A DNA stretch of 64,000 nt from assembly GCA_019084245.1 (NCBI GenBank), contig JAHRFE010000020.1, positions 1-64,000 on the forward strand. The letters run 5' to 3'. This document shows, one piece after another, positions 25,419 through 36,768 of the stretch (position 1 is its first letter; each line of letters opens with the position of its first letter). Both the position numbers and the translations under genes were made by a program. The stretch comes from Hoeflea sp. (GTDB taxonomy: Bacteria > Pseudomonadota > Alphaproteobacteria > Rhizobiales > Rhizobiaceae). The notes under the pieces are model-generated. The model was given only the letters and a program-made list of their open reading frames with translations. It was not told the origin of the DNA and did not search any database.

Positions 25419-25667
25419 CCCCACCCAGATTTCCGGCCAACGCCCCGGACAGGCAGATGTGTGACTTTCCCGGTTTCGGCGTTGTGGAGCACGCCAAACC
25501 GGATGTTTCACTAATAGTCTTCCTCTGGGCCGAGTGAAAAACTGAATTCGGGCCCGGCTGCAAATTTTCTTGTTTTCACTTCTGAAAAACGCGCTATAGA
25601 CTCAAGCAGGGGAAAGAGGGTGCAATGAAAGCACCCCCCATAAAAAGACGAGAGGGACAGCGGCCTC

Positions 25668-26593
25668 ATGGAGTATTTTCTTCAACAGCTTATCAATGGG
25701 CTCACTCTGGGCTCCATCTATGGGCTCATCGCCATCGGCTACACCATGGTCTATGGCATTATCGGCATGATCAATTTCGCCCATGGCGACATTTTCATGG
25801 TCGGCTCCTTCATAGCGCTGGCCACCTTCCTTGCGCTTGTCGCCATAGGCATCTCCGCACTGCCGCTGATCCTGTTCATCACGCTTCTGGTGGCGATGCT
25901 GTTCACCTCCGCGTGGGGGTGGACGGTCGAGCGGCTGGCCTACAGGCCATTGCGTGGATCGTTCCGGCTGGCGCCGCTGATCACCGCAATCGGCATGTCG
26001 ATCGTGCTGCAGAATTTCGTCCAGATCACGCAGGGCGCGCGCGTCAAGCCGCTGCCGCCGCAGATCCAGGGCGGCGTCACGCTGATCGAAGGCGTGACCG
26101 AAAACGGCACCATTGCGGTTCAGCTTTCCTACATGCAGATGATCATCATCGCCACCACGCTGGCCCTGATGATCGGGTTTTCGCTGCTGATTTCCAAGAC
26201 ATCGCTTGGCCGCTCGCAGCGCGCCTGCGAACAGGACCAGAAGATGGCGGCGCTGCTCGGCGTCAATGTCGACCGCACCATCTCGCTCACCTTCGTCATG
26301 GGCGCAGCACTTGCCGCCGTGGCGGGCTTCATGTTCCTGCTGCTCTACGGCGTGATCGACTTCTACATCGGCTTCCTGGCCGGCGTGAAGGCCTTCACCG
26401 CCGCGGTGCTGGGCGGGATCGGCTCGCTTCCGGGCGCGATGCTCGGCGGCCTGCTGATCGGCCTGATCGAAGTGTTCTGGTCGGGCTATTTCTCGGTCGA
26501 GTACAAGGACGTCGCCGCCTTCTCCATCCTGGTGATCGTGCTGATCTTCATGCCGTCCGGTCTGCTCGGTAAACCTGAAGTCGAGAAAGTCTA

Positions 26594-26594
<1 letters not shown>
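25668..26594 (+). CDS. livH: branched-chain amino acid ABC transporter permease LivH
   Basis: A 308-residue inner-membrane permease with about eight hydrophobic helices. It begins LQQLINGLTLGSIYGLIAIGYTMVYGIIGMINFAHGDIFM (cited in overlapping family form), the classic LivH start, and contains the EAA-like ACEQDQKMAALLGVNVDRTI loop and GGIGSLPGAMLGG. First gene of livHMGF-DUF6867-livJ; stop overlaps the livM start (ATGA-type, 1 bp). A 6-bp hairpin GGGTGC/GCACCC lies 40 bp upstream of the start in the leader. Confidence 0.93.
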
Positions 26595-27948
<1,354 letters not shown>

Positions 27949-27949
<1 letters not shown>

Positions 27950-28937
27950 TGGAAACCGCAATGAAAACCACTTCCTCGCACAACTGGGACCACAATGTGG
28001 TGCTGTCGGTCGAGCATCTGACCATGCGCTTCGGCGGGCTGGTCGCCGTCAATGATCTCAGTTTCAATGTCGGCCGCGGCGACATCACCGCGCTGATCGG
28101 ACCCAACGGCGCCGGCAAGACCACCGTGTTCAACTGCGTCACCGGCTTCTACAAGCCCACCGAAGGCCGCATCGTCATGCGCCACGGCGCGGGCTTCCAG
28201 GCCGAGAAAATCGAGGCGCTGACCCGCACGGGCCGGCAATACGATGATGATGGCGACGATCGGGTGTTCCTGCTCGAGCGCATGCCGGATTTCGAGATCT
28301 CCAAGCGCGCCAAGGTGGCCCGCACCTTCCAGAACATCCGTCTGTTCGGGGGCATGACGGCGCTCGAAAACCTGCTGGTCGCGCAACACAATCCGCTGAT
28401 GATCGCCTCCTCGATGACGATTGGCGGGATCTTCAATCTGCCGGGCTACCGGAAGGCGCGCGCCGAGGCGATCGATTTTGCCGCTTACTGGCTGGAAAAG
28501 ACCGGCCTTATCGACCGCGCGGACGATCCGGCAGCGGATCTACCTTATGGCGCGCAAAGGCGGCTCGAGATCGCGCGGGCCATGTGTATCAGGCCGCATC
28601 TGTTGTGCCTCGATGAACCCGCGGCCGGCCTCAACCCGCGCGAATCCACCGAGCTCAACGAACTGCTGCAATATATCCGCCAGGACCATGACACCTCGAT
28701 TCTGCTGATCGAACACGACATGGGCGTTGTGATGCAGATTTCCGATCATGTCGTCGTGCTTGATTACGGCCAGAAGATCGCCGATGGCAGCGCCGAATCG
28801 GTAAGAAATGACCCGAAGGTGATCTCGGCCTATCTCGGCGTAGATGAGGATGAGGTTGAAGCTGTCGAGGAAACCATCGATCAGGCAATCAGGGAAGCCG
28901 AAGAGCACGAGCCGGACAGCGACAAAGGAGGCAAGTC

Positions 28938-28941
<4 letters not shown>
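27949..28941 (+). CDS. livG: branched-chain amino acid ABC transporter ATP-binding protein LivG
   Basis: An ABC ATPase with Walker A GPNGAGKTT, signature region LPYGAQRRLEIARAM (variant LSGGQ) and Walker B LLCLDEPAAGLNP, followed by the H-loop IEHDM. At 330 residues it is longer than the usual 250-290: an insert of about 30 residues (GAGFQAEKIEALTRTGRQYD region, residues 80-115) precedes the Q-loop helix, and an acidic tail of about 35 residues follows the last strand. Both additions are hydrophilic. Its stop overlaps livF by 4 bases. Confidence 0.92.
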
Positions 28942-29669
<728 letters not shown>

Positions 29670-29760
29670 TGCATGCCTTTTGCGGCATGTATTGAACGGA
29701 AATGATGCGGCAGGCCTGGCTGGTCGAATGATCGGCGCCGCCGCAACAAGGAGCTAGGAC

Positions 29761-30111
29761 ATGGAACAAGGCCTCTTGTGGGAAGTCTCGATCGCTGAAT
29801 TCATCTTTGTCACGATGATCCTTGGCGGCGGCACCGCGTGGATGACCGGCCGGGCGGTGGCCCAGACCTGGAGAACCCCGATTCAACTGGCTTGGTACAT
29901 GGTGCTGCTGTGTTTCGCGGTTCGCTTCATCCATTTCGCGCTGTTTGGCGGCACGCTGCTGTCGCCCTACTATTTCCTGGTGGATTTCGTCGTCATCCTG
30001 ATCTTCGCCTTCATGGGCATGCGGTTTACCCGCGCCGGCCAGATCGCGCAGCAGTACAGTTTCGCCTTCGAGCGGTCCGGACCGTTCGGCTGGCGGCAAA
30101 AAGGCAATTAA
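29761..30111 (+). CDS. DUF6867 family membrane protein
   Basis: A 116-residue protein with three hydrophobic segments (about residues 10-30, 42-62 and 67-87) and a C-terminal basic end FGWRQKGN. The stretch WYMVLLCFAVRFIHFALFGGTLLSPYY is characteristic of DUF6867 proteins, which occur next to liv genes in Hyphomicrobiales. It lies 91 bp after livF and before livJ, so a role as an accessory of this transporter is plausible but unproven. Confidence 0.82.
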   Translation: MEQGLLWEVSIAEFIFVTMILGGGTAWMTGRAVAQTWRTPIQLAWYMVLLCFAVRFIHFALFGGTLLSPYYFLVDFVVILIFAFMGMRFTRAGQIAQQYSFAFERSGPFGWRQKGN

Positions 30112-30134
30112 CCGCACAGACAAGCGGTTTTGAT
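30110..30134 (+). terminator. weak hairpin after DUF6867 gene
   Basis: AACCGC (30110-30115) and GCGGTT (30124-30129) form a 6-bp stem overlapping the stop codon, followed by TTGAT. It could partly separate the permease genes from livJ, which has its own leader. Confidence 0.35.
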
Positions 30135-30280
30135 CACTGTCTAAAAAGATCTGTATTTCTTTGAAAAGATCGGCTTAGATGGTTGCACACGGGGCATGAC
30201 GCCCCCCACACCGGCGCCGAACACTGTCTGCGCCTGCGGCACCGGTGACAGGAAACGAACAGGTGCTACTGGGAGTTAAC

Positions 30281-31384
30281 ATGAAGAAGATTCTACTGGC
30301 CGGAGCCGCGCTTGGCTTCGCAATGTCTTCGGCACAAGCCGAAATCGTTATTGCGACCGCTGGTCCGATGACCGGCCAATACGCATCCTTTGGGGAACAG
30401 ATGAAGACCGGCGCCGAACAGGCCGTCGCCGACATCAACGCCGCTGGCGGCGTCAATGGTGAAATGCTGAAGCTTGAAATCGGCGATGACGCCTGCGATC
30501 CGAAGCAGGCCGTTGCCGTTGCCAACCAGTTCGCCGGCAGCGGCGTGGCGTTCGTGGCAGGTCACTTCTGCTCGGGCTCCTCGATCCCGGCTTCGGCGGT
30601 CTATTCCGACGAAGGCATCATCCAGATCTCGCCGGCCTCGACCAACCCGGCGTTTACCGATGAGCGTCCGGGCGGCGCCGATGGCGGCGTCTACCGCGTC
30701 TGCGGCCGTGACGACCAGCAGGGCGAAACCGCTGCTGCCTATCTGATGGAAAACTTCAAGGACAAGAAGATCGCCTTCGTTCACGACAAGACCGCCTACG
30801 GCAAGGGTCTTGCCGACGCCACCAAGGGTTCGTTTGAAGCTCTCGGCGGCACTTCGGCCATGTACGAAGCCTACACCGCAGGCGAGAAGGATTACTCCGC
30901 TCTCGTTTCGAAGATGAAGCAGGAAGGCATCGACGTGCTTTATGTCGGCGGTTATCACACCGAAGCCGGCCTGATGGCGCGCCAGATGAAGGAACAGGGC
31001 ATGTCCACTGTTCTGATTTCGGGTGATGCGCTCGTCACCGACGAATACTGGGCCATCACCGGCGATGCCGGCGAAGGCACGCTGATGACCTTCTCGCCGG
31101 ATCCGACCAAGCAGGAAACCGCTGCTGCCGTCGTCAAGGCGCTGCAGGACGCCGGCAAGACCACTGAAGGCTACGTGCTCTACACCTATGCGGCCATCCA
31201 GGCCTATGCACAGGCTGTCACCGCCGCCGGTTCGACCGACTATGACGCCGTTCGCGAAGCCCTCAATGCAGGCGACTTCAAGACCGTTCTCGGCGACCTG
31301 AGCTTCGACGACAAGGGCGACGTGTCGCTTCCGGGCTACGTGTTCTACCGCTGGTCCGACGGCAAGTACGCTGAAATCGAATAG
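30281..31384 (+). CDS. livJ: branched-chain amino acid ABC transporter substrate-binding protein
   Basis: A 367-residue periplasmic type I binding protein. Signal peptide ends AQA-EI (residue about 20). Mature features: AGPMTGQYASFGEQMKTGAEQAVADINAAGG, DDACDPKQAVAVANQFAGSGVAFVAGHFCSGSSIPAS with paired cysteines as in LivJ, and KIAFVHDKTAYGKGLAD. It binds leucine/isoleucine/valine or related amino acids and delivers them to LivHM. ATG 30281 follows GGGAG. The gene ends at a strong terminator and has its own 170-bp upstream region, so it may be transcribed separately and more highly. Confidence 0.93.
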   Translation: MKKILLAGAALGFAMSSAQAEIVIATAGPMTGQYASFGEQMKTGAEQAVADINAAGGVNGEMLKLEIGDDACDPKQAVAVANQFAGSGVAFVAGHFCSGSSIPASAVYSDEGIIQISPASTNPAFTDERPGGADGGVYRVCGRDDQQGETAAAYLMENFKDKKIAFVHDKTAYGKGLADATKGSFEALGGTSAMYEAYTAGEKDYSALVSKMKQEGIDVLYVGGYHTEAGLMARQMKEQGMSTVLISGDALVTDEYWAITGDAGEGTLMTFSPDPTKQETAAAVVKALQDAGKTTEGYVLYTYAAIQAYAQAVTAAGSTDYDAVREALNAGDFKTVLGDLSFDDKGDVSLPGYVFYRWSDGKYAEIE

Positions 31385-31409
31385 TCTTCGGTTCAACTGA
31401 CTGATGAAG

Positions 31410-31437
31410 CCCCGGCGCGAAAGCGCCGGGGTTTTTT
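31410..31437 (+). terminator. strong intrinsic terminator after livJ
   Basis: CCCCGGCGC and GCGCCGGGG form a perfect 9-bp stem with a GAAA tetraloop, followed directly by six T residues (31432-31437). Confidence 0.93.
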
Positions 31438-31473
31438 GTTGCCTGGATATAAAAACCCGGATGGATGCCCGGT

Positions 31474-32112
31474 TCACACGCCGCTGGTGATTTCCAGATC
31501 TGCTTTCAAGGACGCTGACAGCACGAGATCCGCGTTCGGGATGTCATTGGACATGGCCCGCGCCAATGCCGCATCCGGATCGAGGCCGTGGGCGAGCCAG
31601 CGCTCGACCAGCCGCCTGCGCAGCTCCTCGCGATCGGCCGTGAGCATCACGGTCAGGTCGAACAGCGCCTTCATCTGCGCCCAGGGTGCTTCCGGGAGCA
31701 ACAGGTAATTGCCTTCGGCTATCAGGAACCGATGTTCCGGCGTGATCATCCGGCCGCCGGCGCGTGCGAGATCCAGACAGCGGTCGAACACCGGAACGGC
31801 GATGTCGCGGTCCGGTTCGGTGCGCAGACGCCTGAGCAGCGCCGCATAGCCATCGGCATCAAAGGTGAAAGGCGCGCCCTTGCGCGCTAGCGTGCCGCGC
31901 GCTTCCAGCACCGCATTGTCGAGATGAAATCCGTCCATCGGCACGATCGCCGCCCCCTGCCCGCGGGAGAGGAATTCAGCCACCAGAGCGTCGGACAGCG
32001 TCGACTTCCCGGCGCCCGGCGGGCCCGTGAGCGCGACAATGAACCGGTGGCTGTCGCCTGCCCTGGCGATCGCCGTGTCCGCCAGCCTTTTGGCGCTATC
32101 CTGAAGATGCAT
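31474..32112 (-). CDS. frcK: FrcK-like nucleoside/sugar kinase family P-loop protein
   Basis: A P-loop kinase of 212 residues in the uridine kinase/pantothenate kinase-like family: Walker A ALTGPPGAGKST, VPMDGFHLDNAVLE, FDADGYAALLRRL, and LIAEGNYLLL. It is the last gene of the minus-strand frcBCAK unit, 8 bp after frcA. In Sinorhizobium meliloti the equivalent gene, frcK, accompanies the fructose ABC genes, but whether the enzyme phosphorylates fructose is uncertain. ATG 32112 is used; GTG 32115 is an alternative. Confidence 0.82.
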   Translation of the reverse strand: MHLQDSAKRLADTAIARAGDSHRFIVALTGPPGAGKSTLSDALVAEFLSRGQGAAIVPMDGFHLDNAVLEARGTLARKGAPFTFDADGYAALLRRLRTEPDRDIAVPVFDRCLDLARAGGRMITPEHRFLIAEGNYLLLPEAPWAQMKALFDLTVMLTADREELRRRLVERWLAHGLDPDAALARAMSNDIPNADLVLSASLKADLEITSGV

Positions 32113-32120
32113 CACCGGGT

Positions 32121-32897
32121 TCAGGCGGCCATGGCTTCTTGCGGCGGCTCCTTGGCCCCGGTCATGAAGGCAACCGCGTCCGACATGGTGAAGTCCTTCG
32201 GATTGATCACGCAGAGCCGCTTGCCGAGCCGGTGGATATGGATGCGGTCGGCGACTTCGAACACATGCGGCATGTTGTGCGAGATCAGGATGATCGGGAT
32301 GCCGCGCGAGCGCACGTCGAGAATGAGTTCGAGCACCCGCCGGCTCTCCTTGACGCCAAGCGCTGCAGTCGGTTCATCAAGAATGATCACCTTGGAGCCG
32401 AAGGCAGCGGCGCGCGCCACCGCGACGCCCTGGCGCTGGCCGCCCGAGAGCGTCTCGACCGCCTGGTTGATGTTCTGGATGGTCAACAGCCCGAGCTCAT
32501 TGAGTTTCTCGCGGGCAAACGCATCCATCGCCTTGTGATCGAGCTGGCGCAGCACCGACCCCAGGAAGCCCGGCTTGCGCAGCTCACGGCCCATGAACAT
32601 GTTGTCGGTGATCGACAGCGCCGGCGACATGGCAAGCGTCTGGTAGACCGTCTCGATACCGGCGTGGCGGCCATCAAGCGGCGAGTTGAATTTGATCTCC
32701 TTGCCCTCCAGCCAGATCTGGCCTTCGTCCGGCGTGACTGCGCCGGAGACGGCCTTGATCAGGGTCGACTTGCCCGCGCCATTGTCGCCGATGACGGCGA
32801 GGATTTCACCGTGGTGAAGATCGAAATCGCAATTGTCGAGCGCCACGACGCGGCCGTAACGCTTGACGAGGTTGCGTCCCTTGAGAATGGGTTCCAT
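32121..32897 (-). CDS. frcA: sugar (fructose-type) ABC transporter ATP-binding protein
   Basis: A 258-residue single-module sugar ABC ATPase, unlike the double-length RbsA/XylG type: Walker A GDNGAGKST, Q-loop YQTLAMSPALSITDN, signature LSGGQRQGVAVARAAA, Walker B VIILDEPTAALG, H-loop SHNM. The single-module form and MEPILKGRNLVKRYGRV start are typical of FrcA. ATG 32897 overlaps the permease stop (TGATG). Confidence 0.91.
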   Translation of the reverse strand: MEPILKGRNLVKRYGRVVALDNCDFDLHHGEILAVIGDNGAGKSTLIKAVSGAVTPDEGQIWLEGKEIKFNSPLDGRHAGIETVYQTLAMSPALSITDNMFMGRELRKPGFLGSVLRQLDHKAMDAFAREKLNELGLLTIQNINQAVETLSGGQRQGVAVARAAAFGSKVIILDEPTAALGVKESRRVLELILDVRSRGIPIILISHNMPHVFEVADRIHIHRLGKRLCVINPKDFTMSDAVAFMTGAKEPPQEAMAA

Positions 32898-33958
32898 CAG
32901 ACTGACACCTTTCTGATCCATTGATCCACGCTCACGGCGGCGATGATGAGAACGCCGATGAGCAGGTAGGTCCATTGCGCGTCGGCGCCGAGCAGTCTCA
33001 GGCCGAGCGAGAACACGCCGACGATCAGCGCGCCGAACAGCATGCCCATGATCGAGCCGCGTCCGCCGAACAGCGAGATGCCGCCAATCACCACGGCGGT
33101 GATCGATTCGATGTTGCCAAGCTGCCCGGAGGTCGGTGAGACCGAGCCGATGCGGCCGATCAGGGCCCAGCCGGCAAAGGCGCAGATCAGGCCGGACAGC
33201 ATGTAGACCGAAATCAGCGTGCGCTTGACCTGGACGCCTGCGAGTTCGGCCGCCTCCGGATCGTCGCCGACCGCATAGACATGCCGGCCCCAGGCCGTCT
33301 GCTTGAGCACATAGGCCAGGAACACGACAAGGACGACCATGAAGATCGCGCCATAGGTGAAGACAGCGCCGCCGAAGGCGATCTTGTTGCCGAAGAACTG
33401 CAGAAGCGGCGCCTGATTGGCGATATCCTGGGCGCGAATGGTCTCGTTGGCGGAATAGAGGAAGTTGGTGGCAAGCACGATCTGCCACATGCCGAGCGTG
33501 ACGATGAAGGGGGGCAATCTCATCACCGCGACCAGAAAGCCGTTGATGAATCCGCAGAGGGTTCCGCAGGCGATGCCGGCGGCCACCGCGAGTTCAGTCG
33601 GCAGGCCGTAGCGGAAGGAGAACAGTCCCATGACCACCGAGGACAGCACCATGATGGCGCCGACCGACAGGTCGATGCCTTTCGTCAGGATCACCAGCGA
33701 CTGGGCAGCCCCCAGAATGCCGACGATCTGGACCTGCTGCAAAATCAGCGTGAGCGCGAAAGGCGAGAAGAATTTCTGGCCCAGCAGCAGTCCGAAGATC
33801 AGGATCGATCCGACCAGGACAATGGCAGGCACCATCCAGGGCGTCTGGTGCAGGGCATGCTGCAGGCGCTTGACCGCACCCTTGTCATGGGACGCGAAGG
33901 TCGCGACAGAGGCCGGACCGGCGGTCGCGGCTTTCTCATATTCCTGCGTATCGGACAT
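32897..33958 (-). CDS. frcC: sugar (fructose-type) ABC transporter permease
   Basis: A 353-residue CUT2-family permease with eight to ten helices. Characteristic segments are GAAQSLVILTKGIDLSVGAIMVLSSV, YAVGDDPEAAELAGVQVKRTLISVYMLSGL (ATPase-contact region) and GSVSPTSGQLGNIESITAVVIGGISLFGG. The N-terminal 30 residues are hydrophilic. It transports the sugar bound by FrcB; family and operon order match the rhizobial frc system. Confidence 0.91.
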   Translation of the reverse strand: MSDTQEYEKAATAGPASVATFASHDKGAVKRLQHALHQTPWMVPAIVLVGSILIFGLLLGQKFFSPFALTLILQQVQIVGILGAAQSLVILTKGIDLSVGAIMVLSSVVMGLFSFRYGLPTELAVAAGIACGTLCGFINGFLVAVMRLPPFIVTLGMWQIVLATNFLYSANETIRAQDIANQAPLLQFFGNKIAFGGAVFTYGAIFMVVLVVFLAYVLKQTAWGRHVYAVGDDPEAAELAGVQVKRTLISVYMLSGLICAFAGWALIGRIGSVSPTSGQLGNIESITAVVIGGISLFGGRGSIMGMLFGALIVGVFSLGLRLLGADAQWTYLLIGVLIIAAVSVDQWIRKVSV

Positions 33959-34043
33959 GGTTCCTCCCCAACGTCACACGGCATGGATCAACAGCCAGGG
34001 GGCGGGCGTCATTCAAGCCCGGTCTGGCGGCACTTTGCAATGA

Positions 34044-34061
34044 GGCGGCTCCAAGGCCGCC
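34044..34061 (-). other. intercistronic hairpin between frcB and frcC
   Basis: GGCGGC and GCCGCC form a 6-bp GC stem with a six-base loop in the 133-bp gap. No T tract follows, so it more likely stabilises the 3' end of the abundant binding-protein mRNA or attenuates than fully terminates. Confidence 0.45.
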
Positions 34062-34091
34062 CCATCACTGTTTACCTGTAGCAGCGGGTAA

Positions 34092-35132
34092 TCAACCCCA
34101 GCACTTGTCCATGCCTTCGGCGACCGAGATCGATTCGACGCCGTCGACGGGCTTGTCGGTGACAAGCGCCACACCGGTGTCGAAGAAATCCTTGCCTTCG
34201 GTCGGCACCGGCTTGGTGCCATCCTTGGCCCAGGCGGCGATGGCTTCGATGCCGAGCGAGGCCATCAGCAGTGGATACTGCTGCGAGGTGGCGCCGATGA
34301 CGCCATCCTTGACATTGGCCACGCCGGGGCAGCCGCCATCGACGGAGACGATCAGCACGTCGCCTTCGCGGCCGATCGCCTTGAGCGCCTCATAGGCGCC
34401 GGCAGCGGCCGGTTCGTTGATGGTGTGCACGACGTTGATGGTCGGGTCCTTGGCCAGAAGGTTTTCCATGGCCCGGCGGCCGCCTTCCTCATTGCCCTGG
34501 GTCACGTCGCTGCCGACCAGACGCGGATCGGTTTCGTCGCCGATGACGTTCGGATCGGCAAGATCGACACCGAAGCCCTGCAGGAAGCCCTGGTTGCGCA
34601 GAACGTCGACGGATGGCTGGCTCACCGCAAGGTCGAGTGTCGCAATCCTGGCGTTGGCGGCCTCGGCGCCCAGCGTCGCGGCGGCCCATTTGCCGATCAG
34701 CTCGCCGGCCAGGAAATTGTCGGTGGCGAAGGTGGCGTCGGCGGCGTCGATCGGCTCAAGCGGCGTATCAAGCGCAATGACGAGCAGGCCCGCATCGCGC
34801 GCCTGCTGGACTGCGGAAACGATCGACGAGGTGTCGGATGCAGTGATGAGAATACCCTTGGCGCCATCGGCGATGCAGGTTTCGATGGCGGCAACCTGGC
34901 TTTCATGGTCGCCGTCGATCTTGCCGGCATAGGACTTCAGATTGACGCCGAGTTCGGCGGCCTTGGCCTCAGCCCCTTCTTTCATCTTGACGAAGAAAGG
35001 ATTGGTGTCGGTCTTGGTGATCAGGCAGGCGCCAACGGCGCCGTGGCTGGCGGCATAGGCGGGTGCGGTTGCCAGGGCGCCAAAGGCGGCGGCTGCGAGC
35101 AACGCGGTCTTGAGTGTGGATATCGACTTCAT
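34092..35132 (-). CDS. frcB: sugar (fructose-type) ABC transporter substrate-binding protein
   Basis: A 346-residue periplasmic type I sugar-binding protein with a signal peptide ending AYA-AS (residue about 27). Mature part: [77 protein letters not shown], and [13 protein letters not shown]. These match FrcB-type binding proteins, which bind fructose and in S. meliloti also mannose and ribose. ATG 35132 follows GGGAGGAT. First gene of the frcBCAK operon. Confidence 0.91.
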   Translation of the reverse strand: MKSISTLKTALLAAAAFGALATAPAYAASHGAVGACLITKTDTNPFFVKMKEGAEAKAAELGVNLKSYAGKIDGDHESQVAAIETCIADGAKGILITASDTSSIVSAVQQARDAGLLVIALDTPLEPIDAADATFATDNFLAGELIGKWAAATLGAEAANARIATLDLAVSQPSVDVLRNQGFLQGFGVDLADPNVIGDETDPRLVGSDVTQGNEEGGRRAMENLLAKDPTINVVHTINEPAAAGAYEALKAIGREGDVLIVSVDGGCPGVANVKDGVIGATSQQYPLLMASLGIEAIAAWAKDGTKPVPTEGKDFFDTGVALVTDKPVDGVESISVAEGMDKCWG

Positions 35133-35242
35133 TTGATCCTCCCGGGATATCTCTTGCAGGTCAGTCTGCAGGCGCGGCGAGCCGAAAATCCTCACTCCCG
35201 TTCTCCGCGCCATTTCTAAAACAACACGAACTAGCCGCACCT

Positions 35243-35277
35243 GTCAATAAATAAATCATTCTTATTTAGTAATTGAC
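35243..35277. promoter_or_regulatory. palindromic operator and divergent -35 boxes between frcB and ROK regulator
   Basis: TAAATAA (35248-35254) and TTATTTA (35262-35268) form a perfect inverted repeat, close in sequence to the TTATTT/AAATAA half-sites of the ROK regulators NagC and Mlc. GTCAAT at 35243-35248 and ATTGAC at 35272-35277 flank it; each is part of an outward-facing -35-like hexamer (TTGACA toward frcB, TTGACC toward the regulator). A bound dimer would cover both promoters. Confidence 0.6.
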
Positions 35278-35350
35278 CAGGGAGTGTCTTTCCGTCATTG
35301 TTTTGATAGGAACGACGGCAAGGAAACGGTCACTGGGAGGGGACACAGAG

Positions 35351-36577
35351 GTGGCGGACAATGCGAAAGCTGGCGATGACCGCCCTAGCTCGGTGATCCA
35401 GCCGCTCAGGGGATCCAACCAGAGCGGCCTGCGCGCCTACAACCAGCGCCTGGTTCTCAGCCTTGTCTATTCCCACGGCAATCTGGCCAAGACCGATATC
35501 GCCCGGCTGACGGGGCTTTCGGCCCAGACCGGCTCGGTGATCATGCGCGAGCTCGAGGCCGAGGACCTGATCGTCAAGGGCGAGCCGATTCGCGGCAAGG
35601 TGGGGCAGCCCTCGGTTCCGCTGTCGATCAATCCCGATGGGGCGTTCTTCATCGGGCTCAAGGTCGGCCGCCGCAGCGCCGAACTGATCCTCATCAATTT
35701 TCTGGGCGAGCCCCGCGCCACCCTGCGCAAGAGCTACCCCTGGCCGACGCCGCCGCTGATCATCGAGTTCGTCCGCGACGGTATCGCCGGGATGCTGGCA
35801 GAACTGCCTGCCGCGCTGCGTGATCGCGTTGCCGGGCTTGGGATTGCCACCCCGTTCGAACTGTGGAACTGGACCGAACAGGCCGGGGCGCCGCGCGAAG
35901 AGATGGATCAGTGGCGCGGCTGCGACCTCCGCGCGGAGCTGGCGCGGATCTGCGCCATGCCGGTCTATCTGCAAAACGACGCCACCGCGGCCTGTGCCGC
36001 CGAACTGGTGTTCGGCACCCATCCGGGACTGAGCGATTTTCTCTATCTTTATATCGGCACCTTTGTCGGAGGCGGCGTGGTGCTTAATGGCAGCGTCCAT
36101 TCGGGCCGCACCGGCAATGCCGGCGCGCTTGGGCCGCTGCCGGTCACCGGGCCCGAAGGCAATCCCGTGCAATTGCTCGACCGGGCATCGATCATGCTGC
36201 TCGAGCGCATGCTCAAGAGTGCCGGACGGGACCCCTCGCCGCTTTGGAACAGCCCGGATCACTGGGAAGGCTTCGAGGAGCTGGCCGATGAATGGATCGG
36301 CATCGTCGCCCGCGGCCTGGCGCAAGCGATCGTCTCTGCGGTCTCGATCATCGATTTCGAACATGTGATCATCGACGGCGGCCTGCCGACCGAGGTCCGG
36401 GCAAAGATCGTCGCGGCGACGCAGGCCGAAGTCGGCCTTTACGACCTGCGGGGTCTTGAGGTCCCGGGAATCCTGCCCGGAACGGTGGGCCACCTCGCCC
36501 GGTCGCTGGGCGCCGCCAGCCTTCCGCTGTTCGACAAATACCTGATCGACCGCAACGCCCGGCTCGGCAGCGCCTGA
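35351..36577 (+). CDS. frcR: ROK family transcriptional regulator (FrcR-like)
   Basis: The 408-residue protein has an N-terminal winged helix (LRAYNQRLVLSLVYSHGNLAKTDIARLTG region, residues 20-80) and a ROK domain (LGIATPFELW, YLQNDATAACAAEL, YLYIGTFVGGGVVLNGSVHSGRTGNAGALG). The kinase phosphate loop (DxGxT) and the CxCGxxGC zinc site are absent, so it should act as a sugar-sensing repressor rather than a glucokinase. GTG 35351 is chosen because GGGAGGGG lies eight bases upstream and conservation begins there. Divergent from frcBCAK, with a candidate operator between. Confidence 0.87.
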   Translation: MADNAKAGDDRPSSVIQPLRGSNQSGLRAYNQRLVLSLVYSHGNLAKTDIARLTGLSAQTGSVIMRELEAEDLIVKGEPIRGKVGQPSVPLSINPDGAFFIGLKVGRRSAELILINFLGEPRATLRKSYPWPTPPLIIEFVRDGIAGMLAELPAALRDRVAGLGIATPFELWNWTEQAGAPREEMDQWRGCDLRAELARICAMPVYLQNDATAACAAELVFGTHPGLSDFLYLYIGTFVGGGVVLNGSVHSGRTGNAGALGPLPVTGPEGNPVQLLDRASIMLLERMLKSAGRDPSPLWNSPDHWEGFEELADEWIGIVARGLAQAIVSAVSIIDFEHVIIDGGLPTEVRAKIVAATQAEVGLYDLRGLEVPGILPGTVGHLARSLGAASLPLFDKYLIDRNARLGSA

Positions 36578-36687
36578 GCGGCGCATCCACCCCATCAGCG
36601 CCGTCCTATCGAACATCCGGCATGGGCACTGACCGCCAGCGGCGCGACCGGCTGCGCCCCGGCCGGCCATGGTCGGTTTCCAGTCTA

Positions 36688-36758
36688 TTTGCGAATGATT
36701 TGCAAAAGCATTGACACAGGCAGAAATGCGCCTAGATTGAACTTGCAAACCATTCGCA
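36688..36758 (+). promoter_or_regulatory. sit promoter flanked by two inverted Mur/Fur-type boxes
   Basis: Site 1, TTTGCGAATGATTTGCAAA (36688-36706), is a near-palindrome. Site 2, TGCAAACCATTCGCA (36744-36758), equals the reverse complement of the core of site 1 at 14 of 15 positions. Between them lie TTGACA (36711-36716) and TAGATT (36733-36738) with 16-bp spacing. The TGCAAA...TTGCA style matches the Mur boxes that control sitABCD in rhizobia in response to manganese; a Zur or Fur variant cannot be excluded. Confidence 0.72.
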
Positions 36759-36768
36759 GGAAGCAAAC

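Noticed and set aside
25614-25660. Hairpin GGGTGC/GCACCC upstream of livH as a leader-peptide attenuator
   Set aside because: The stem is short and no run of Leu, Ile or Val codons lies in a short leader frame, so amino-acid attenuation is not supported.
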